From CAIZLB01 sp039795875 (GTDB lineage: Bacteria > Patescibacteriota > Minisyncoccia > Phycocordibacterales > CAIZLB01), in assembly GCA_039795875.1 (NCBI GenBank), contig JBDKKY010000006.1, positions 1 through 38,549 on the forward strand: a stretch of 38,549 nucleotides of DNA, read 5' to 3'. This document shows, in pieces, positions 1 to 8,198 of the stretch. The notes under the pieces are model-generated. The model was not told the DNA's origin. It saw only the letters and a program-made list of their open reading frames with translations, and made no database searches. Within the stretch, counting starts at the first letter, position 1. Each line of letters begins with the position of its first letter. Both the position numbers and the translations under genes were made by a program.

Positions 1-3000
1 TGTGTTGGAATAAGTTTATTTTTCTTCAGTATCTCCATTATCGCCCAGAATCTATTTTTTTCTTCTTGTCTTTTTGTCATCTCAGCCCCAGTAAGTATTT
101 CTCCAGCTCGAGCTGCTGCCCTACCAATTGGTAATATTTTACCCACTCGATTTAATAGGCGTGTTCCCAATCGACTGAAAAACCCAAGTTTTTTTCCCTC
201 CGTCTCAACCCCACCATGTGCGGCATAATATCGATCGAAGATTTTATCTTTAGCCCCATCTGATATCATGGTTGGAGCTGCGGCGGCGTAGAATCTAAAA
301 TTGTGTTTCATATCTTCGACAAAACGACGAATATAATTCACATTATTTGATTTGAATTCTTCTGGATTGTCTTCAACGACTACAACCGCCTCCTCAGCAC
401 CCACCTTCATTCCCTTCCGTAGAGCCAAGATCTTTTCTTGGGCTTTCAATTTTGCCTCTAATGCTGTTATGGTCTCATTGTTTTGTCTAGCTTGCTCTAT
501 GCTGGTAAAGATTTCTTCAAGTCTTCTCTGGCCGGCTTCCCCCTTCATAAATATTTCGTATTGTAGTCTCTCAAAAGCCTGGTCTCTCAGTATTCCAATA
601 GAACCCGCATCCAAAACCTCTTTTTTCTTTCGTTGTTCTGTCGTTTGCCCAGGTTCCAATTTCTTGGTGATACCAAGAGCCACGTCTAATGATCCATTGT
701 TTAGAAAACCGCGAGCTCTATCCAAAGTTGGTTCATAACTCTTATATTGTTCATACCAAGCCTCCAAAGGCCGTGATATTGTTGCATCAAAAGGGTATCC
801 GACGGCATCATATCGAGACTGTATGCTCGCGTACCACTGGTTGAATTGTATATCTGATTCTATTTCTATAGGCATTACTGCGGGCATAATGATCAGGTCC
901 TCTAAAGTCATAGTTCGTGGACGAGGGGTTGGAATAGGGTTTGGTGTGGGAGGTTGAACAGGTGGGGTAGGTGGAGTTGTTCCTGGTATAGGTACAGGAG
1001 TAGGCGTTCCTCCGGCCGCCGCAAGTGCGGCTGCTTGGTCCGCCGCTTCCTTCGCCCTCTTTTCAGATTTATCCATCTCATAATCCGCACTGTTTTGCAT
1101 AAGAGGTATACTATTTTCCTTACACATACGGGCTAAGCGGTTTATTTGTGTTTTTAGGGAGATAAATCCAGGCAAATTTCGTATACTGTTTTTTCTATTA
1201 ATTGATCTTTTTAAAGCTTCAGCCTTCTGCCACACTACCTGCAAGTAGTATCTGAAATAATGTTGATTTTTTTTGTCTCTCAATTTTAACAATGCATCCA
1301 AATGATCGTCTCCTCCCTCATTTACAACCTCAAACAACCCCTCTAACTCTTCATGAGAAGCTTGTACTAAACCATCCAATATTTCTGGAGATACACTCCT
1401 CATGTCTTGTCCTATTACCATCATCAAATCCTCAAACCTGTTTCCATATGGGGCTCGGCTTCCTCGCACCTCATCCAGGAACTCAGCTGTCTTTGGATTT
1501 TCATCTACCTCCTCCCCTTCTTTTTCGTATATCAAATCATTTAATTCAATTAATCTCTTTTGTATATGAGCCAATTCATGAGTAACAAAATACCAACGAG
1601 TCGCTATATTATTCTCGACTGCATTTTTTTGAGTTTTCATTTCTTCTTGGCTTGTCTTTAAAATTGAACGCTGCTCAGCAAGTCGGGTCCGACAGTCTTT
1701 AAGTGTTTCAAGGCTGTCAGTCGCTGAAAATTCAACATCATCAACAATCCCTTGTACGTCAGCCATGTATTCAACACTTGGAAAGATGGGATGAGATCCT
1801 ATGATCTCCTGGGTTGGACCGATACCGTTTGCCAATCTTCCTTCGTCAGAGCTTTTCGCCTCTATAAGGTCGCTTACTAGATTGTGAGCAGTCTGGACAA
1901 TTTTAATCCTTTCTTGGAGAGCTGTGTACAATGCTCCTTTATCAGATTGCTCTGCATATACCTTGTTTCCCAAGCTCTGAAGCTCGGTACTTAACGCTTC
2001 TAACATTGTCTCAAGCGAGGCTTCGTTGTCTTGTAGAGTGATTACATCATCTAAAATGTCGGCCTTAAGAGCTTCAATTGAGGCCAGGGGAGCAATTTTC
2101 TCTATTAGGGTAAATTTCTTTTTTTGTCGAGGTTTTGGATCCGCCTTCTTTTTTGCTTTCAGTGCGGTTTCTAACTCCTTTTTTCTATCCTCCAACTCGG
2201 TCATCTTATCCAATAGATCATTCCGATACCTTGTATTTTTATTAGCTGCTGCGGTAGCCTCATCTCCCACTTTTGCCATGATGGTGTTAAATCGCCGGAG
2301 TGATTCTTCAAGGGTGTCGAGCTTTTCTCTAAGAGTTTGTTCCGTATCAGTAGCACTCTCAAGTTCTGTATTTCCTAAAACCATTTTTGTCAGCTTGGTA
2401 ATATTTGGTAGAATCTTGATTCTTCGGTTAGCTGCAGACTCTGCATGATGGGGTGGATTGTACGGCGCGTTTTGGTGACCCGGATGGATGCGTGGTTCGG
2501 TGTGGTATGGAGTAGGATGTGGATGATGAGTGTGTGAGGCCTTTCCAGGTGTGTAACCAGGTTTCGAAAGGGCTTGCAAGGCATCTAGATGCTCATTGAT
2601 GGGCTTAAGTAGATCTATTGTACGTTGCCATCGGTCTAACTCCCCCGCCGCTTCAGCTTTAGTTTTACTGACCAATTGTGTACGAACAGCCCTTAACTTT
2701 CCTCGAACCACCTCTAACAGTTCTATTTTAGACTTTCTGTCTGCAGGGGTATCAGTGTCTTCTGGAGCTAAAGACTCTATCATGGCCATGTTTATTAAAT
2801 CTGTTGGTTCCCCAGTCATAACCTCAGGTGCTGGAGCAGAAGCACCATCAACCAGTTCTGCTAGAGGGGTTTCAGCAACAACAGGTGGATTCTCTACAAA
2901 AATTGCAGGAGGAATGAGTTCTGAAGGAACAAGCCCTCTATCATCCACTACTGCAGGTTCTTCTGTCGGAGATTCTGGCTCTAAAACAGCAGCGCGAGGA

Positions 3001-3251
3001 GCTGGTTCTTCTACCACCGTTATCTCCTCTCCTTGCCCCAACTGCTGCAAAAGATCCTGTTCCTCATCCTGCAAGCGGACAAGAGTTCTGGCAAGCTGAA
3101 TTCGCTTCTTTTGTAGAGGTTCTGCGTTGATTTTTGCCTTCTGAGCCTCAATTTTTAGTCGAAGTGTTTTTAGTTCCTGTACAATAACCTCGTTATGTGG
3201 TGTGGTGACTCCTGATTCTAGCCCTTCTTGGGCATGAGAGTGTGATTTCAT
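1..3251 (-). CDS. Giant coiled-coil protein with HELAH motif (3' end outside window)
   Basis: I read one uninterrupted frame on the minus strand from ATG at 3251 to the window edge, at least 1,083 codons; it has no stop in the window. Residues about 1-80 are charged and helical, about 80-150 are Pro/Glu-rich, and about 237-271 are His/Pro-rich. A long Lys/Glu-rich helical part leads to WYFVTHELAHIQKR, with HELAH at residues 558-562, the HExxH pattern of zinc metallopeptidases. An Ala-rich stretch and a Pro/Thr linker (about 748-781) separate a C-terminal helical region. No signal peptide or membrane segment is evident, so it is probably cytoplasmic. A minus-strand TATAAT lies 7 nt before the ATG. 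I do not recognise a family. Peptidase activity is only a motif-based guess, because the third zinc ligand is not identified and HExxH can occur by chance in a helix-rich protein. Confidence 0.8.
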   Translation of the reverse strand, partial: MKSHSHAQEGLESGVTTPHNEVIVQELKTLRLKIEAQKAKINAEPLQKKRIQLARTLVRLQDEEQDLLQQLGQGEEITVVEEPAPRAAVLEPESPTEEPAVVDDRGLVPSELIPPAIFVENPPVVAETPLAELVDGASAPAPEVMTGEPTDLINMAMIESLAPEDTDTPADRKSKIELLEVVRGKLRAVRTQLVSKTKAEAAGELDRWQRTIDLLKPINEHLDALQALSKPGYTPGKASHTHHPHPTPYHTEPRIHPGHQNAPYNPPHHAESAANRRIKILPNITKLTKMVLGNTELESATDTEQTLREKLDTLEESLRRFNTIMAKVGDEATAAANKNTRYRNDLLDKMTELEDRKKELETALKAKKKADPKPRQKKKFTLIEKIAPLASIEALKADILDDVITLQDNEASLETMLEALSTELQSLGNKVYAEQSDKGALYTALQERIKIVQTAHNLVSDLIEAKSSDEGRLANGIGPTQEIIGSHPIFPSVEYMADVQGIVDDVEFSATDSLETLKDCRTRLAEQRSILKTSQEEMKTQKNAVENNIATRWYFVTHELAHIQKRLIELNDLIYEKEGEEVDENPKTAEFLDEVRGSRAPYGNRFEDLMMVIGQDMRSVSPEILDGLVQASHEELEGLFEVVNEGGDDHLDALLKLRDKKNQHYFRYYLQVVWQKAEALKRSINRKNSIRNLPGFISLKTQINRLARMCKENSIPLMQNSADYEMDKSEKRAKEAADQAAALAAAGGTPTPVPIPGTTPPTPPVQPPTPNPIPTPRPRTMTLEDLIIMPAVMPIEIESDIQFNQWYASIQSRYDAVGYPFDATISRPLEAWYEQYKSYEPTLDRARGFLNNGSLDVALGITKKLEPGQTTEQRKKKEVLDAGSIGILRDQAFERLQYEIFMKGEAGQRRLEEIFTSIEQARQNNETITALEAKLKAQEKILALRKGMKVGAEEAVVVVEDNPEEFKSNNVNYIRRFVEDMKHNFRFYAAAAPTMISDGAKDKIFDRYYAAHGGVETEGKKLGFFSRLGTRLLNRVGKILPIGRAAARAGEILTGAEMTKRQEEKNRFWAIMEILKKNKLIPT

Positions 3252-3258
3252 GTCCAAA

Positions 3259-3264
3259 ATTATA
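3259..3264 (-). promoter_or_regulatory. -10 box of the giant HELAH gene
   Basis: Minus-strand TATAAT lies 7 nt upstream of the ATG at 3251, which would put transcription start at or next to the start codon (leaderless). No clear -35 hexamer is seen; the corresponding region overlaps a DnaA-box-like sequence. Confidence 0.6.
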
Positions 3265-3274
3265 CCACATAAAC

Positions 3275-3308
3275 CGTGGATAAGTGATTGCCCCCCTATT
3301 GTGGATAT
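3275..3308. promoter_or_regulatory. Pair of DnaA-box-like 9-mers
   Basis: CGTGGATAA (3275-3283) and TGTGGATAT (3300-3308) each differ by one base from the reverse of the DnaA-box consensus (TGTGGATAA). They are 25 bp apart, in the divergent intergenic region between the giant minus-strand gene and the LysM/M23 gene. Function is inferred only from similarity. Confidence 0.3.
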
Positions 3309-3401
3309 ATTAAAATGTATATCGTGCAACATTCGGGTGCAAACGGGTGTTTATTTATTTAAATCAAAGTTATTTTATCTCATAAATCGTCTTCACTCTT
3401 C

Positions 3402-4589
3402 GTGGGTGTAATGGTGTTAGTCAGTGCTTCGACAGGAATTCTAGGGATTGGTGATTTGAAAAAGGTGGACGCATCGGTTTTTATGGCTGAGAATCATGTT
3501 TTAAACATGGGTAGTGCAATCAAAAGTACTGCTTCTTTAACTGTTAACTTTCCTCAAGCTGCCAATGTTCAAGCTCAGAGTAAGGTAAAAAGAGCAACAA
3601 AGGCAATCCTTAAGAAAATTACAGCCCTTAACCTAGACGGTAAATTGCTTGCCATTAAAGGATTTGTTGAAGAAAATACGACAAATGGTGAGACAGAGAT
3701 CTCCATCGATGAGCTTACCGCTTTAAATCAGTTTGCGAATGGGACGCCAAGCTCCTCAACCCCTGCGATTACAACCACAGCAACATCTGGGATTGTGGCC
3801 ACAGAGATTTTGGTTAATATTCCTCCTATTTCAGAGGACCCTATCACTCTGGAAGAGGACGGAGAAATTCAAGAATATGTTGTTGTAGAAGGAGATACTG
3901 TTGATTCCATTTCTAAAAAATTCAACATCTCTGCTGATACTATCCTTTGGGCCAACGACCTTAAGAGAACAAGCACCATCCGGGTGGGTCAAAAACTAGT
4001 GGTCCTCCCTACTACAGGAGTTTCATATAAAATCAAAGCTGGCGACACAGTAAGTGAGATTGCAGATAAATTTAATATCTCACAACGAGAATTGGTTGAA
4101 TTCAATGATTTACAAGACGGAAGGTTGATTATTGGAGACACTATTATTATCCCAGGAGGAACAATTACCCCTGCTGCCAATGCAGGTTCTCATACTACAC
4201 CAGTCAAAAATGTACCAAAATCAAGTAAAAATGACGCGGGTATTGGGTATTTTTCAAGACCGATGCACGGTGGGATTAAAACACAGGGTATTCACGGGCA
4301 TAATGGTGTAGACATAGCTGGCACTATTGGCACCCCAATACTCGCAGCCCGAGAAGGCACGGTTACCTTGGTGCGTGGTGGAAGCACTTGGAATGGTGGA
4401 TATGGAAACTATGTGGTAGTTAGTCATGGTGGAGGGGTTCAGACATTGTATGCCCACATGAACAGCATCACCGTTAATCAGGGCCAAACTGTCTCTCGAG
4501 GTCAACAGGTGGGAACGTTGGGAAATACAGGAGACTCAACAGGTCCCCATCTTCATGTAGAGGTTCGGGGCGCTAAAAATCCATTTTAG
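3402..4589 (+). CDS. LysM-LysM-M23 peptidoglycan hydrolase
   Basis: Secreted or membrane-anchored cell-wall endopeptidase. The N-terminus has a hydrophobic stretch (about 2-17). Two LysM peptidoglycan-binding repeats follow (about 158-203 with VVEGDTVDSISKKF, about 207-251 with IKAGDTVSEIADKF). The C-terminal LytM/M23 domain (about 288-395) keeps the zinc and catalytic residues: H300 and D304 in GHNGVD, H352 in YAHM, and HLH at 383-385. The start is uncertain. The listed GTG (3402) and an ATG at 3411 both leave almost no positively charged n-region, while the frame is open back to 3363, so a non-ATG start upstream would give a better signal peptide. The 3' end overlaps the convergent ComM-like gene by 17 bp. 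Probable role is wall remodelling, perhaps for pilus passage or division; that role is inference. Confidence 0.88.
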   Translation: MGVMVLVSASTGILGIGDLKKVDASVFMAENHVLNMGSAIKSTASLTVNFPQAANVQAQSKVKRATKAILKKITALNLDGKLLAIKGFVEENTTNGETEISIDELTALNQFANGTPSSSTPAITTTATSGIVATEILVNIPPISEDPITLEEDGEIQEYVVVEGDTVDSISKKFNISADTILWANDLKRTSTIRVGQKLVVLPTTGVSYKIKAGDTVSEIADKFNISQRELVEFNDLQDGRLIIGDTIIIPGGTITPAANAGSHTTPVKNVPKSSKNDAGIGYFSRPMHGGIKTQGIHGHNGVDIAGTIGTPILAAREGTVTLVRGGSTWNGGYGNYVVVSHGGGVQTLYAHMNSITVNQGQTVSRGQQVGTLGNTGDSTGPHLHVEVRGAKNPF

Positions 4590-5979
4590 GTAGGTATGAA
4601 AAGGCCAGCAGAAGATTTTTTGTAGAAATCCTAGTTGGTCTTTTTTCTTGGTTGGGCTGTTCTAGGTTGGTCAGATGTTGTAGCGTTGTGGCCAAAGATA
4701 ACAAAGAGCTGCGCTGGTGGATTCCTAAACCTTCGGCCAGTTGTGTATACATTTTTTCGGCCTTAATATCGCAAACCAGATTTTCTGTAGATGTTCCCTG
4801 AATAGTTTGGATAATATGTGACACTACACCAAAATCTTGGTTGTTAATGAGTTGGTTGGGACCAGTAGAGTTGTGACTCACCCACATATGATAATAAGGT
4901 TTGTGTTCGGTCTTTAGTTTGTGTTGATATCTGAGTATAGACCGTTGGATACAACAACATTTTTTGGATGATCCGTGGTGACCACAAGGACAAAACTGGC
5001 ATGTAGATATGATCTGGTGATCCACATCAGTATAGTATTGCGCATATACATCAATACCTAATGAGAGAATGTTTTCTAGATATGTAAACTGAACCAGTCC
5101 ATTTTTAGGCATCTTTTTTAATGTATATGAGGGTATCTTTGAGTATTGGGAGTCCTGCATCGCCAAATCGAAGAGTTGTCCATCTAATTTTGTTTTATGT
5201 GCCAACAACAACCTTTGTGGTACGGTTGGTAGTAATAAACAATTACCCACCATATCAATCAACTCCTCACTGTAAGAGGATCTATTGGTCTCGATCATCA
5301 AATTGTGCTTTCCACACAAAGCAATAAATATAGCCCACAGAAGATGAGATTCTTTGAGTGTAGATATAGTGGCTGCGATTTCTGTAGACGAAGGTGCCAC
5401 AGCAGTGCCACAGGTGTGTGGGTTCATCTTATATAAAGTGTTGGTCTGCATATTTGAAAGAAGCTCTGTGATTGTCTCTCCAACAAAAAATGTAATATTA
5501 TTTTTTGTTGCATGATCTAAATACTCTGGATTTACATGTATAATATCTTGTTTTGAACATAACACATATGGGATATTGTGCTTAATCGCTAGGTAGATAC
5601 ACTGCAACATTTTATTTGTTGGTATAATAACACCTGTTATAGATAGTCCTCCGAGTGCAAGTAGTGGTGATTCGACAATGTCTCCTTGTATACAGCTTAT
5701 ACAAGAAATAGCTGTGGCTAGCTCTGCATATGTTGGAACAATATCTTCCTTGTCAGCAATAATATTACTAGTAATTTTTCTGTTGTCTGATTTGAGATTT
5801 AGTACTCCACTTGCTCTGAGTGCTGTATAGACCTTGTGTTTTATATCTAGCGCATATTTGTTGGCTATCCCTAGTATAGAAAAATTATAAATACCTCCTG
5901 CGATCACAGTCTCAATCTGCAACAACCCACTACTTTCTGGTTGTATATGCAAGGAATATATCTTATTGTTAGACCTCAT
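4573..5979 (-). CDS. Degenerate ComM/YifB-like protein lacking ATPase motifs
   Basis: The 468-aa sequence follows the layout of ComM/YifB (Mg-chelatase-like AAA+ proteins acting in competence recombination). Residues about 8-60 resemble the ChlI N-terminal fold, with IYNFSILGIANKYALDIKHK like GLPxFxIVGLxxxAVKExR. LALGGLSITGVIIPTNKM (107-124) matches the GELSLxGxLRPVxGVLP block. HNLMIETNRSSYSEEL (225-240) sits where HNLLMxGPPGxGKTML should be, so the Walker A GxxGxGKT is gone. GLVQFTYLEN (294-303) replaces the Walker B GVLFLDELPE, losing the acidic pair. The Cys cluster is retained (CQFCPCG at 327-333, CCC at 341-343), like the NPCPCG...CxC region. ATP hydrolysis is therefore unlikely. Relationship is judged by eye. 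It could act as a structural or DNA-binding relic, or be a decaying gene, though the frame is intact. Confidence 0.7.
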   Translation of the reverse strand: MRSNNKIYSLHIQPESSGLLQIETVIAGGIYNFSILGIANKYALDIKHKVYTALRASGVLNLKSDNRKITSNIIADKEDIVPTYAELATAISCISCIQGDIVESPLLALGGLSITGVIIPTNKMLQCIYLAIKHNIPYVLCSKQDIIHVNPEYLDHATKNNITFFVGETITELLSNMQTNTLYKMNPHTCGTAVAPSSTEIAATISTLKESHLLWAIFIALCGKHNLMIETNRSSYSEELIDMVGNCLLLPTVPQRLLLAHKTKLDGQLFDLAMQDSQYSKIPSYTLKKMPKNGLVQFTYLENILSLGIDVYAQYYTDVDHQIISTCQFCPCGHHGSSKKCCCIQRSILRYQHKLKTEHKPYYHMWVSHNSTGPNQLINNQDFGVVSHIIQTIQGTSTENLVCDIKAEKMYTQLAEGLGIHQRSSLLSLATTLQHLTNLEQPNQEKRPTRISTKNLLLAFSYLPKMDF

Positions 5980-5985
5980 GAATCT

Positions 5986-5991
5986 ACTCTA
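5986..5991 (-). promoter_or_regulatory. Weak -10 candidate of the ComM-like gene
   Basis: Minus-strand TAGAGT is 6 nt before the ATG at 5979, the same spacing as the stronger TATAAT boxes in this window. Confidence 0.3.
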
Positions 5992-6066
5992 TCAAAACAG
6001 TACCTTACTTTTGTAAAAGAAAATATAAAGAAAATATAAAGAATATCAATACAACAAAATATATCG

Positions 6067-7089
6067 CTACCGTAATGTATTGTCGTTCAACAATCGTGTT
6101 TTGATGTTAATAAATGATTCCACTCCTCCAGAAATAATCAAGTAATCTTTATTTATAAATCCATATACAAATTGAATAGCACCTGTTGCATCGGTGTATA
6201 CCCGAGTGTCAGTATTGCGTAATACCCTGTCTTTGAAGCCTGGCTGTACAGGTGGTGTGGGAGTTGGTGGGGTGCTTGTGGCATTTGGGTCTATAACTTT
6301 CGCTGCTTTACTTGTATCTTTAAATAAATCATCTAAATCACTCGGTAGATAATATTCCCAACCCAACATGTTTGAGAGAGCGAGGTCAGGAGAAGACAGT
6401 TTGAAGACCAGAAAAGACTCAAAAGAGTTTTTGTTATTGTTGTATACACCAAACGAATAATTGTTGGTTAGTGCCCGAATCAATCCTTCGTCACCAGAGT
6501 ACTGATTTTTAGCGAACAATTCAGGCATAGATAATCCTAAATTTAGTTCCACAGTCGTGCCTTGTGCTATCTGTTTGTCTCGTAAATCTTGTTGGATTTG
6601 TCGTATTTTTTCGATTCCTTCAGCTTTGTTTAGGTTTTGTATGTTGAGTTGTATGATGGCTTCAGCCCCAAGTACACTTGTTGTTGGTGTAGTTATTGGA
6701 GTAGATGTGCTGCCAGAGGTGTTGGGTGTGGTTGTAGCATTTGGATCTAGAGGATTATTGTTCGCACCTGTCCTCCCTGCTATCCAAAAATATCCAACCG
6801 TAACCAAAGTTAAAACAACCAAAATGATAGCCGCTAAGGTAATCTTTCTAGTGAAGCTTATACCCTCTTCGTTTTCAGGGGAGCTCTTATTATTAGTGGT
6901 TGGTTTGGTAACAATTTTGACAATATTGTTGTCATAATTGTCGTCCTTCATTGCTGTAAATATATCCCCTTCCAGTGTATGGATCGAGGCTTTTGGCTGC
7001 ACAGCTTCTGTCGGAGTTCCAGGAGGTGGTTTCATACCGCCGGTGAAATTAGTATGTGAGTTGTTTTGTAAAGGTGGGTTTGGTTCCAT
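6067..7089 (-). CDS. Single-pass membrane protein of unknown function
   Basis: Not recognised. It has 340 residues. The first ~80 are Pro/Asn-rich and polar, with a more ordered segment SIHTLEGDIFTAMKDDNY (about 35-52). A clear transmembrane helix spans about 83-104, flanked by Arg-Lys on the N-side, so the N-terminus should be cytoplasmic. A Thr/Ser/Pro linker (about 108-140) leads to an external domain of about 190 residues containing several aromatic residues and a Pro/Thr insert near 275-285. The topology resembles a tethered surface or sensor protein. It is preceded on the minus strand by a NYN-domain gene 22 bp away and may be cotranscribed with it. No catalytic motif is visible. Confidence 0.75.
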   Translation of the reverse strand: MEPNPPLQNNSHTNFTGGMKPPPGTPTEAVQPKASIHTLEGDIFTAMKDDNYDNNIVKIVTKPTTNNKSSPENEEGISFTRKITLAAIILVVLTLVTVGYFWIAGRTGANNNPLDPNATTTPNTSGSTSTPITTPTTSVLGAEAIIQLNIQNLNKAEGIEKIRQIQQDLRDKQIAQGTTVELNLGLSMPELFAKNQYSGDEGLIRALTNNYSFGVYNNNKNSFESFLVFKLSSPDLALSNMLGWEYYLPSDLDDLFKDTSKAAKVIDPNATSTPPTPTPPVQPGFKDRVLRNTDTRVYTDATGAIQFVYGFINKDYLIISGGVESFINIKTRLLNDNTLR

Positions 7090-7111
7090 ACATTAAAACC
7101 TAACAGGTAAA

Positions 7112-7681
7112 TTATTTCTTAATGTTCATAAATCGTGGCCGTCGAGGTCGTTGTGGTGCTGAAGAAATCAAGTATCTGCCGGGGTTTTCCGACAAGTCAA
7201 CGAAAGTATCAACTTTTTCTTTAATTATTTGAGAAGCGGATTTGCCAAAGGCTAATACTTCTACCCGACATCCAAATGCTCCCTGTAAATACTCAACCAA
7301 GTGGGCAAAGTCTCCATCACCCGACACTATCACTATTACATCTAGTTTTGGTGCCATTTTTACCGCATCGATTGCCAGACCAACATCCCAGTCAGCCTTC
7401 TTTGATCCCCCACTGAAGATTTGTATGTCTTTTATTTTTGTTTCAATACCGATCTTTTCCAAAGCGTCGAAGAATCCCCTTTCAACATCTGAATCCGTAT
7501 TGATAACATACGCGATGGCTCGGATCAGATCCCGGCCCGCCACTGCATCTATAAGGATGTTTTGAAAATTAACCTTGGCGCGAAACAGGTTTTTAGCCCC
7601 GTGATATAAGTTTTGTGTATCAATCAGCACCCCAACACGCTGTCCTTTGTGTTTTAAGCTTTCTCTGTGTGTAGTTTCCAT
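7112..7681 (-). CDS. NYN-domain (LabA/DUF88-like) putative ribonuclease
   Basis: The 189-aa protein matches the LabA/DUF88 branch of NYN/PIN-like nucleases. The first acidic residue is D21 in GVLIDTQNLYHGA. The middle acidic patch is KADWDVGLAIDAV, and the C-terminal patch is VIVSGDGDFAHLVEYL. These positions form the metal-binding acidic cluster of PIN-like RNases in characterised relatives. C-terminal residues RPRRPR are basic and may bind RNA. RNA cleavage is inferred from family membership; the substrate is unknown. The gene lies upstream of the unknown membrane-protein gene on the same strand. Confidence 0.85.
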   Translation of the reverse strand: METTHRESLKHKGQRVGVLIDTQNLYHGAKNLFRAKVNFQNILIDAVAGRDLIRAIAYVINTDSDVERGFFDALEKIGIETKIKDIQIFSGGSKKADWDVGLAIDAVKMAPKLDVIVIVSGDGDFAHLVEYLQGAFGCRVEVLAFGKSASQIIKEKVDTFVDLSENPGRYLISSAPQRPRRPRFMNIKK

Positions 7682-7711
7682 ATGATTGTTATTGTATCAC
7701 ACAGCAAAATA

Positions 7712-7743
7712 AATAACCTCCGATCTAAATCGAGGGTTATTTA
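7712..7743 (-). terminator. Hairpin terminator after rpsO
   Basis: An inverted repeat (AATAACCTCCGAT ... ATCGAGGGTTATT, one mismatch, 3-nt loop) lies just past the rpsO stop. On the minus strand it is followed by a T-rich run. Confidence 0.65.
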
Positions 7744-7774
7744 TAAAAGGCATAGATCAGAAGTTGTTTGAAAA

Positions 7775-8038
7775 CTACTTTGACTTTACTGTTGATAGTG
7801 CAGCAGCGTATCGCTCAGGACTTTTCCGTTGTAAGTACTTCATGTGAGCTTGTCGTTTTGAAACAAGCTTTAAAAGGCCTTTTCGTGTGTGATTGTCTTT
7901 TTTATGAATCTTTAAGTGATCGGCCAAATAGTCAATTCTCTCTGTGATAACAGCCACTTGAACATCAGGAGAACCTGTATCCTTATCGTGGATCTGTGCC
8001 TTTGCGATGATTTTAGTTTTTTTATTTTTAGATAACAT
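7775..8038 (-). CDS. rpsO: Ribosomal protein uS15
   Basis: The 87-aa protein has normal uS15 length. It carries the signature stretch DTGSPDVQVAVITERIDYLADHL followed by HKKDNHTRKGLLKLVSKRQ and the terminal KSPERY block. It binds 16S rRNA in the platform of the small subunit. Here it is a monocistronic minus-strand gene with its own hairpin terminator, not in the usual rpsO-pnp pair. A TAATAT element lies 6 nt before the ATG. No Shine-Dalgarno sequence is visible. Confidence 0.95.
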   Translation of the reverse strand: MLSKNKKTKIIAKAQIHDKDTGSPDVQVAVITERIDYLADHLKIHKKDNHTRKGLLKLVSKRQAHMKYLQRKSPERYAAALSTVKSK

Positions 8039-8198
8039 GTTAGAATATTAGCACATATCGCATAAAAATGCAAATATCTGAGGCCGATAAAAGCCTTTAA
8101 ATATAAGCCTAAATAAGGTTGTTCCCCTATTCCACCCGACACGCCCCTGACTTGGGACAGCTCCGCCTTCTGAACATAATCATAATAAAGCTCTATAA

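Noticed and set aside
352..3099. Several plus-strand ORFs of 60-170 aa
   Set aside because: They lie antisense within the long minus-strand frame of the giant protein, which reads through without a stop and shows protein-like composition.
6008..6037. Short AT-rich direct repeat (GAAAATATAAA twice)
   Set aside because: Two copies only, low complexity, no flanking signals; not a CRISPR or mobile element.
8039..8198. Possible RNA gene between rpsO and the Xer gene
   Set aside because: No stable paired structure or known motif was found; nothing supportable.
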